Shown: positions 5,252 through 9,083 of the stretch, piece after piece | How positions within the stretch are numbered: position 1 is the first letter of the stretch | Layout: every line of letters starts with the position of its first letter | DNA from: an uncultured Lachnoanaerobaculum sp. | Lineage (GTDB): Bacteria > Bacillota > Clostridia > Lachnospirales > Lachnospiraceae | NCBI GenBank assembly: GCA_938041725.1 | Contig: CALISX010000084.1 | Location: forward strand, 1 to 9,083 | Length of the DNA: 9,083 nt | Direction: 5' to 3' | The notes under the pieces: model-generated | Seen by the model: the letters and a program-made list of their open reading frames with translations, nothing else | The model's database searches: none | What the model was told of the DNA's origin: nothing | Program-made: the position numbers and the translations under genes

Positions 5252-7878
5252 ATGGAGGAACACCGTCCCTGGATGGACATAGGGATCTTAGCCCATGTGG
5301 ATGCAGGAAAAACCACCCTGATTGAATCTATTTTGTACCATACAGGAAAAATCAAAAGCTTTGGGCGGGTAGACCAAAAACAAAGCTTTTTAGACCATGA
5401 AGCCTATGAAAGGGAAAGGGGCATCACCATTTTCTCCAAAATGGCCAGAACCAGCTTTGGAAAACAAAGGGTTTTGTTAATGGATACACCGGGACACAGG
5501 GATTTTCTGGCGGAAACAGAAAGAACCTTAAATGCCTTGGATCTGGGAATTTTGGTCATCAGCGCCTCCCAGAAAATCCAGCCCCACACCCTGACCCTTT
5601 GGAGGCTGCTTCGCCGCTACCATATTCCAACGATTTTTTTGTCAACAAAATGGATGCCCCGGACACAGACAGAGCTACGCTTTTCGGGGAGATTAAGACC
5701 ACCCTCAGCGACCAGGCGGTGGATTTTTCCAATCCCGGAGAAAGGGCGTTTCAGGAGGAGATTGCCATGGCTGAGGAGGGAATGCTGGAAAAGTATCTGG
5801 AGGGAGAAATCATATCCCCTGGGGAAATCGCTGCTTTGATCCAAAGGGAAACAATCTTCCCCTGTTTTTTTGGCTCTGCTCTGAAGAACCAGGGAATTGA
5901 AGAACTGATTAAGGGAATCGAAACCTATACAATGCCCAGGGCTTATTCCAAGGAGTTCTCCGGCTTTATTTATAAAATCAAGTATGATGAAAATGATATG
6001 CGCCTGGCCTTTTTAAAGATTACCGGGGGAGCCCTTTCGGTAAAGGATTGGCTGGGGGAGGAGAAAGTAAACCAGATCCGCCTGTATGATGGAGCTGGGT
6101 ATGAACCGACCTCCACAGCATGTGCCGGGGACATTGTGGCTTTGCCGGGAATTTTGGCAAAGGCCGGAAGGGTCTATGGGAAAGCGGCGATTCTGCCCCC
6201 CAAAAGCAGGCCGGTGCTTTTTTACGGTCTTGGATTTGAGGAGGAGGTGAATCTCCACAGCATTTTTCCAAAGCTTCAAAGGATTCAGGATGAATTTCCG
6301 GAGCTGGAAATCTCCTATGATCCTAAGGGGGAGGGAATTACCGTCAGGTTAATGGGACAGGTGCAGACGGAGATTTTAACCCGGCTGATTCTGGACCGGC
6401 TGGGGCTGGTCTGCAGGCTTTTGGAAGGCCGGGTGATCTTTCAGGAAACCATTGCTTCTAAAGCAGAGGGGGTGGGGCATTTTGAGCCTTTAAAGCACTA
6501 TGCAGAGGTGCATCTGCTTCTTTCTCCAGGAGAGGAGGGCAGCGGCATCCGTTACCAGTCCCTTCTGTCAGAGGATGCCCTGGCCAAAAGCTATCAAAGG
6601 CAGGTGGAGTATATTGTAACCCATACAGAATGGAAGGGGGTGCTTACCGGCAGTACCCTGACCGACGTGGAGGTTTCTTTGGTGGCGGGAAGGGCCCATG
6701 AAAAGCATACCGAGGGGGGAGATTTTTTGGAGGCGGTGGGCCGGGCTTTGCGTCAGGGACTTTTACAATGTGAAAATGTGCTGCTGGAGCCTTTTTTTGA
6801 TTTTGTGCTGCAGCTGCCGGAGGAAGCCCTGGGCAGGGCCATGTTTGATTTAGACCAGATGCAGGGGGTATTTACGCCGCCGGAAACCAGACAGGGGAGG
6901 GCCATTCTAAAGGGATATGGTCCGGTGCGCACTTTGCAAAATTATGCTGCCCAGATTCCGGCCTATACCCGGGGCCAGGGAAGCATTGATTTTTCCTTTC
7001 GGGGGTATTTCCCCTGCAAAAAGGCCCAGGAGGTGCTGGAGGAGATGGGATACGATCCCCTAAGGGATGAAGCCCATCCTGCTCATTCCCTTTTCTGCTC
7101 CCATGGAGAGGTGTTTTTGGTGCCCTGGGACCAAGTGTATGAATATATGCACCTGCCCCTGCAAAGCGTCCCTGTTACGTCTTCAGAGGCCCCTGTCAAG
7201 CCCCTGCGTTCCTCCTATGACGAAGCCAAGGCAGATTCCCAGGAGCTGATGGAGATCTTTGAAAGGACCTATGGAAAGGTGGCGCCAAGGGTTGGAGAGC
7301 AGGCCAAAAGCATTCTTTCTGCCCCTGAAAAGGAATATGTATACCGGGAGACCAAGAAAAAAAAGGAATATCTGCTGGTGGACGGCTACAATGTGATTTT
7401 TTCTGCAAAGGAGCTGTCGGAGATTGCCAAGATAAATATAGACGGAGCCAGGGACCGGCTCATTGAGATGCTGATGAATTTAAAGGGCTACAGCGCCTAT
7501 GAGATCATTGTGGTATTTGATGCCTACAAGGTGCAGGACCATGGAACAGAGATTCTGGAAAGGGACGGGATCTATATTGTGTATACCAAAACGGCAGAAA
7601 CTGCGGATCAGTATATTGAAAGGGCCGCCCATGAAATGACCAAAAAATACAATGTTACTGTGGCCACCTCAGATGGGGTGGAGCAGATTATCATCCGCTC
7701 CAAGGGGGCGGCCCTGCTTTCTTCCAGGGATCTGCTGAAGGAATTAACCCGGGTGGGAGAGGAGATTCGAAGGGAGTATTTGGAAAAACACCCCTTAGGG
7801 AAAAACCGGCTGTTTGACGGCCTGGACGAAGCCACCAAAGAGACTCTGGAGCAGATGCGCAGGGGAGAAAAAAAATAG
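5252..7878 (+). CDS. TetM/EF-G-like ribosomal GTPase fused to a YacP/Rae1 NYN endoribonuclease (frame broken at 5634-5641)
   Basis: Two overlapping frames make one protein. Frame one starts at ATG 5252 (AAGGAGG at 5241-5247) and carries GTPase motifs G1 AHVDAGKT (residues 14-21), G2 RGIT (56-59) and G3 DTPGH (78-82). Unshifted it ends at 5839 as a 195-aa fragment with a meaningless tail. A -1 shift in the T7 run gives PTIFFVNKMD with G4 NKMD (132-135), then G5 SALK (209-212), and continues to TAG 7876-7878, about 875 aa in all. EF-G-like domains II-V follow (about 236-600; GHFEPLKHYAEVHL near 410). After a charged linker (about 636-704) comes an NYN domain with VDGYN (D711), VVFDAYK (D757), ETADQY (D786) and TSDGVEQ (D808), the YacP/Rae1 pattern. 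TetM-like factors act in the ribosomal A site; Rae1 cuts mRNA there. Tetracycline resistance is not implied. It is probably the third gene of the radA-ybaK unit. Confidence 0.85.
5633..5641 (+). other. Frameshift site: T7 run with slippery heptamer T TTT TTG
   Basis: In the upstream frame the codons read ATT TTT TTG (5633-5641). Slipping back one base on T TTT TTG (5635-5641) makes the following codons TTT then GTC, restoring the TetM-like FFVNKMD. The same repair comes from adding one T (eight instead of seven), so a one-base deletion explains the sequence equally well. Downstream, CCCCG (5657-5661) can pair with CGGGG (5685-5689), a weak candidate stimulator with a 23-nt loop. No well-placed internal Shine-Dalgarno sequence lies 10-14 nt upstream. 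Confidence 0.8.
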
Positions 7879-7894
7879 GAGATGCTGTCACAAC

Positions 7895-7926
7895 AAAAGG
7901 AGGCTTCCTCCAGGAAACCTCCTTTT
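7895..7926. terminator. Bidirectional terminator between convergent operons
   Basis: AAAAGGAGG (7895-7903) pairs with CCTCCTTTT (7918-7926), 9 bp, with a second inner TTCC/GGAA helix beyond a C-A mismatch. The plus strand ends in TTTT, and the complementary A-run supplies T's on the minus strand. It lies 16 bp after the GTPase-nuclease stop and 36 bp beyond the stop of the minus-strand small gene, so it can serve both directions. Confidence 0.75.
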
Positions 7927-7962
7927 ATTGTGCACCCGGAGGCGCACGTTTCTAACATCGTC

Positions 7963-8103
7963 TTACATATGGCAGCTGCCATTGCAGCCGCCGCAGCCTC
8001 CTCCACAGGAGGACTTGCCATTCTTTTTATCATGGATCATAACACCAATAATGCCTGCCACCACTAAAACAAGAACAATGGCAATAATAATTGTAGCAAT
8101 CAT
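7963..8103 (-). CDS. FeoB-associated Cys-rich membrane protein
   Basis: This 46-aa protein is read on the minus strand. It starts MIATIIIAIVLVLVVAGIIG, one membrane helix (about residues 2-22), followed by a basic HDKKNGK segment. A Cys/Gly tail, SSCGGGCGGCNGSCHM, has four cysteines. That layout is the FeoB-associated Cys-rich family, thought to help ferrous iron uptake by FeoB, perhaps by binding metal at the inner face (inferred). GGAGG (complement of 8110-8114) lies 6 nt before the ATG. The gene begins 20 bp after the feoB stop in the same direction, so the two should be cotranscribed. The coding strand is too short for many gene finders. Confidence 0.92.
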   Translation of the reverse strand: MIATIIIAIVLVLVVAGIIGVMIHDKKNGKSSCGGGCGGCNGSCHM

Positions 8104-8123
8104 ATCCTACCTCCAATCAAAGC

Positions 8124-9083
8124 TCAGGCTCTAGCTGCTTTTTTCCGGTCTGTAAAGTCCGATGCAGGGCGTACCAAACCGTAGATAATGGCAATGATTC
8201 CAATAAATCCGAAAATGGTTCCGATACCAAATTTCTGCTCTGTAATCAATGTACCCACCTGATATACAATCATGGACACAATGTAGGCAAAGCAGCACTG
8301 GTAGCCGATGGCTGTCCAGAACCACTTGGTGGAGCTCATTTCTCTGCGGATGGCACCAATGGCAGCAAAGCAGGGAGCGCACAAAAGGTTAAATACCAGG
8401 AAGGAATAGGCGGAAACGGCGGTATAATCCTGGCGTAAAAGCTGCCAGATTCCCTCACCGGTGTCCTGATCAAATTCTGCAACCTTATACAAAATACCAA
8501 AGGTTCCCACCACATTTTCCTTCGCCACCAGGCCGGTAATGGCAGCCACAGCAGGCTTCCAGGTTCCCCAGCCCAGGGGAATAAAGATCCAGCTGAAGGT
8601 TCTTCCTATAGTAGCCAGGAAGGACTCATCCATGTTCTCAGCCTCGGCCAGATAGGTGAAGGCACCGTTTACAAGGCCAAAATAGCTTAAGAACCAGATC
8701 ACGATGGTGGAAAGGGTAATGATGGTTCCAGCCTTTCTCACAAAGCTCCAGCCCCTTTCTCCCATGGAACGCAGAATCGAATCCGCTGTGGGGATGTGGT
8801 AGGCAGGAAGCTCAATCACAAAGGGAGAGGGATCACCGGAAAACAACCGGGTTTTCTTTAACATAATTCCGGAAACAATGATGGAAGCAATACCAACAAA
8901 GTAAGCGGAGGAAGCCACCCACCAGGCATTGTCAAACAGGGCCCCTGCAATCAAAGCAATGATGGGAAGCTTGGCGGAGCAGGGAATAAAGGTGGTGGTG
9001 ATAACCGTCATCCTTCTGTCATGTTCACTTTCAATAGTTCTTGAAGCCATAATTCCCGGAACACCGCAACCTGTACCTATAAG
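8124..9083 (-). CDS. feoB: Ferrous iron transporter FeoB, C-terminal membrane part (5' end outside window)
   Basis: The last 319 codons of FeoB, the inner-membrane Fe(II) uptake protein, are present. The N-terminal GTPase domain and first membrane helices lie beyond the window edge. The frame is open from 9083 and ends at TGA (complement of 8124-8126). The visible part begins LIGTGCGVPGIMASRTI, the first Gate region with its conserved cysteine, then ERD-like EHDRRMTV and FIPCSAKLP with the second Gate cysteine. FVIELPAYHIP and SFVRKAGTII follow, then the second Gate LVAKENVVGTFGILY. Several hydrophobic helices follow, ending in a basic DFTDRKKAARA tail. A methionine at 9050 is internal, not the start. 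The promoter and any feoA are outside the window. It forms an operon with the Cys-rich small gene. Confidence 0.95.
   Translation of the reverse strand, partial: LIGTGCGVPGIMASRTIESEHDRRMTVITTTFIPCSAKLPIIALIAGALFDNAWWVASSAYFVGIASIIVSGIMLKKTRLFSGDPSPFVIELPAYHIPTADSILRSMGERGWSFVRKAGTIITLSTIVIWFLSYFGLVNGAFTYLAEAENMDESFLATIGRTFSWIFIPLGWGTWKPAVAAITGLVAKENVVGTFGILYKVAEFDQDTGEGIWQLLRQDYTAVSAYSFLVFNLLCAPCFAAIGAIRREMSSTKWFWTAIGYQCCFAYIVSMIVYQVGTLITEQKFGIGTIFGFIGIIAIIYGLVRPASDFTDRKKAARA

Noticed and set aside
5599..7878. A separate 759-aa protein with a TTG start at 5599
   Set aside because: The TTG has no binding site, its first residues are out-of-frame readings of the upstream GTPase gene, and the product would lack G1-G3. 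It is the continuation of the 5252 gene after a frameshift.
5252..7878. Tetracycline resistance gene tet(M)/tet(O)/tet(W)
   Set aside because: The overall similarity is to the TetM group, but the sequence is divergent, carries an extra nuclease domain and sits among chromosomal housekeeping genes with no mobile context. A resistance call is not supported.
7814..8134. 106-aa plus-strand open frame across the convergent junction
   Set aside because: It overlaps the end of the GTPase-nuclease gene, the bidirectional terminator and the well-supported minus-strand Cys-rich gene; no ribosome binding site or domain is visible.

Overview
The window looks like chromosomal DNA from a Gram-positive member of the Clostridia, most likely Lachnospiraceae. 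The reasons are strong AGGAGG-type ribosome binding sites, short hairpin-plus-T-run terminators, the Firmicute order rpmG-secE-nusG-rplK-rplA, a one-helix SecE, a C+ (four-cysteine) L33, a small 'endosialidase'-labelled protein of a kind I recall from Lachnospiraceae, and a FeoB followed by a tiny Cys-rich membrane protein. The family assignment is inference; no rRNA is present to test it.

Layout. Positions 1-387 hold the 3' end of an ISAs1-family insertion sequence, whose transposase is cut by the window edge. About 20 bp beyond its probable right end is a good sigma-A-type promoter (407-435). It drives rpmG (L33, GTG start), secE, nusG, rplK (L11) and rplA (L1), all on the plus strand. A compact hairpin that resembles the L1 autoregulatory site precedes rplK. 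The usual next genes, rplJ-rplL-rpoB-rpoC, are absent: after rplA comes about 120 bp of hairpin-rich non-coding DNA and a strong terminator. Next is a single-gene unit, a 136-aa beta-rich protein of unknown function with its own promoter and terminator. That terminator lies directly against the ribosome binding site of radA. radA (DNA recombination and repair) is followed closely by a ybaK-type aminoacyl-tRNA deacylase and by a large translation-factor GTPase gene. All plus-strand transcription ends at a probably bidirectional hairpin near 7895-7926. On the minus strand lie the 46-aa FeoB-associated Cys-rich protein (7963-8103) and the C-terminal part of feoB (8124 to the window end), a ferrous iron uptake operon read towards the centre.

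The most interesting locus is 5252-7878. It encodes a TetM/EF-G-like ribosomal GTPase fused at its C terminus to a YacP/Rae1-type NYN endoribonuclease domain. The reading frame is broken at a run of seven T (5634-5640). A -1 shift exactly there restores the expected PTIFFVNKMD sequence, including the G4 motif, and gives an uninterrupted product of about 875 aa. The shift site, T TTT TTG, is a canonical X XXY YYZ slippery heptamer. It may be a one-base deletion (real or a sequencing error) or a site of recoding. The fusion itself suggests a factor that enters the ribosomal A site and cuts mRNA there; this is inferred from the two domain families, not demonstrated.

Most genes concern making or servicing the translation machinery: L33, L11, L1, SecE/NusG, a tRNA-editing deacylase and a ribosome-targeted GTPase-nuclease. 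The iron transport operon at the end is an unrelated convergent unit.
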